Below, piece after piece: positions 62,482-64,000 of a stretch of 64,000 nucleotides of DNA; positions within the stretch are counted from its first letter, which is position 1; each line of letters opens with the position of its first letter. The translations under genes were made by a program, and so were the position numbers. This stretch comes from JAPOVO01 sp026708165 (GTDB lineage Bacteria; Chloroflexota; UBA11872; VXNJ01). The stretch is taken from contig OZ242360.1 of the NCBI GenBank assembly GCA_965208775.1, forward strand, positions 992,001 to 1,056,000, in the 5' to 3' direction. The notes under the pieces were generated by a model. That model did not search any database, was not told the origin of the DNA, and saw nothing but the letters and a program-made list of their open reading frames with translations.

Positions 62482-64000
62482 TGACCGACACTCCTAAGAA
62501 CGTCACTTTGAACGCGCTCCGGCCCTGGCGCGTGCACGCAGTTTTCCTGCTTCTCCTCGCCGCCGCGCTCGCGCTGACGGCCTGCCTCGGCGAGGGCGAT
62601 GAGGAGTCCGCCATGACGGACATGGCCGTACTCCCTCAGTCGGGGGACCGCATGGTCATAAAGGAAGTGCCCGTCGAAAGAATCGTCGAAGTGCCCGTTG
62701 AGGTGGTCGTCGAAAAAATGGTCACAGCGGCACCCGCGGCTATGGCGGCCGAGAAAGTCGTTGTGCAAGAGTCGGAGGCACAGCAGGCAGCCCCGGCGCA
62801 GGCGGCTGGGTCCGGCGCCCTCCAGGACATCGGCGACACGCAGCAGCAGACCAACCAGTTCGCCATCCAGAAACGCATAATCATCTACACCGTCGACATG
62901 ACTCTGGAGATCGTCGACGTGGCAACCTCCGTCGACGAGGTCGGCGCGATGGCCCGCGAGATGGGCGGCTGGATCGTCTCCACCAGCCGTGCCGAGCGCC
63001 ACGTTGGGTTCATCTCCATTCGCGTGCCCGCCGAGCGCCTCGACGAGGCCGTCGCCCGACTGAGAGGAATGGCCGTCGACGTGCAGGCCGAGAACGCCAC
63101 CAGCAGGGACGTTACCGACGAATACGTCGACCTCACCTCGCGCCTCGGCAATCTGGAGGCTACCGAGACCGCTCTGCTCCGGCTGTTCGACCGCGCCGCC
63201 ACCGTCGAGGAGGCGCTGGACGTTCAGCGCACGTTGTCCAATGTTCAAGGCGAAATCGAGGTCATCAAGGGCCGTATCAACTTCCTTGAGCAGACCTCCG
63301 CGTTCTCGCTGATCAATGTCACCCTCGTGCTCGAACCGCAGGACATGGAGATAGATGCCGGCGGCGACCAGGTCGCCGGGGTCGGCCAGCCCGTGCAGTT
63401 CCGCGCCTTCTTCAAGCCGCCCGAAGGCATCGACTACTTCTCATTCGTCTGGGACTTCGGCGACGGCTCCGGGCCTTACTACAGTGACCGTACGGCGCCT
63501 ACCGCCGATGAGGACACCCGCGTGACCGCTCCCGTGACGCACGTCTACTACGACGTCCAGAATTCTCCATACTTCGCCGAGGTCACCATCACCGGCACCG
63601 GCGACTCCGGCGCGGCCGAAGCCAAGGCATCGGTGGTGGTAACCGTCAGCGAGATTCCGGTCATCACGGTCTTTGCGGGCGATTCGATCACCGTCGAAGA
63701 GGGCCAGGAGACCGAGTTCTCCGGCTCGTTCACCAGCCCCGAGGGCGTCTCCGATCTCAAGTTCAGGTGGACGTTCGGCGACGGCACGTCACCGGAGACC
63801 GGTGACGTTGAGCCTGGAGTAACCACCGCGACCGCGGCGCACGTGTACGCCAATTACCGCCCCGATCCCTACACCGCAACTCTCACGATCTCCGGCAAGA
63901 CGGATGCCGGCGACATTCGAGCCTCCGACACCATCGAGGTCTTCGTCAACGAACAGGAAGGCCTGGTGATCGGCGGCTGGAGCGCCGGCGACACCGGCAG
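62482..64000 (+). CDS. DUF4349/PKD-domain lipoprotein, 3' truncated
   Basis: At least 506 residues; the gene continues past the window. The signal peptide ends in a lipobox with Cys35 (LALTACLG). A linker of KEVPVERIVEVPVEVVV repeats follows, then a DUF4349 domain (about residues 130-290: MTLEIVDVATSVDEVGAM, SIRVPAERLDEAV, a coiled-coil EYVDLTSRLGNLEATE, then FSLINVTLVL). Two PKD-like beta domains follow, with WDFGDGSG and WTFGDGTS. Probably an extracellular anchored protein for adhesion or wall interaction. The ATG follows CGGAGA. Confidence 0.85.

Overview
GC-rich bacterial chromosome segment, most likely from an uncultured member of the phylum Chloroflexota (SAR202/Dehalococcoidia-like). 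This is inference from gene content: several Gfo/Idh/MocA oxidoreductases, an enolase-superfamily enzyme, Tat-exported solute-binding lipoproteins whose mature N-termini carry Val/Glu-rich VVxEV-type linkers, many GTG/TTG starts, and dense intergenic repeat families. No rRNA, tRNA or CRISPR array was seen.

Layout. 1-5.8 kb: host metabolism (Gfo/Idh/MocA fragment, SDR, three-gene ABC-2 exporter, 7Fe ferredoxin, small membrane protein). 5.9-25.8 kb: a minus-strand, phage-like morphogenesis cluster in HK97-siphovirus order: terminase large subunit, [retropepsin/DUF5678 pair], [host-type enolase on the opposite strand], prohead protease, major capsid, small head genes, connector, neck and terminator proteins, tail tube, two frameshift-linked tail chaperones, a DUF559 nuclease cassette, two paralogous lipoproteins, tape measure, distal tail proteins, an M23+SLT endolysin among small membrane proteins, and a GH-A-like hydrolase. 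No integrase, repressor, replication gene or small terminase is visible, and the portal gene is missing from its usual place. A lone HK97-type portal gene lies at 38.6-39.9 kb on the other strand among host genes. This suggests a domesticated or GTA-like element, or a decayed and rearranged prophage.

26-32.7 kb: DadA-like oxidase with a Tat-lipoprotein sugar ABC importer (oxidase, two permeases, binding protein), then a lipoprotein alpha/beta-hydrolase that seems to lack its nucleophile and histidine. 32.8-37.6 kb: tandem MFS exporters coupled to an NAD-binding/SAF oxidoreductase, then a membrane protein. 37.9-42 kb: VOC protein, orphan portal, and an oxidoreductase with an unknown partner. 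42-49.5 kb: tandem duplicated giant membrane proteins (possible GT-C glycosyltransferases), a related membrane protein, and remnants of its 3' end. 50-64 kb: RND exporter, orphan solute-binding lipoprotein, NudC, Gfo/Idh/MocA, NYN nuclease preceded by two copies of a promoter plus two-hairpin RNA element, TPP enzyme, Amt transporter, DUF402 protein, and a DUF4349-PKD lipoprotein running off the window.

The most notable items are the phage-like cluster with its displaced portal, the covarying two-hairpin RNA upstream of the NYN gene, and the duplicated lipoprotein/tape-measure unit.
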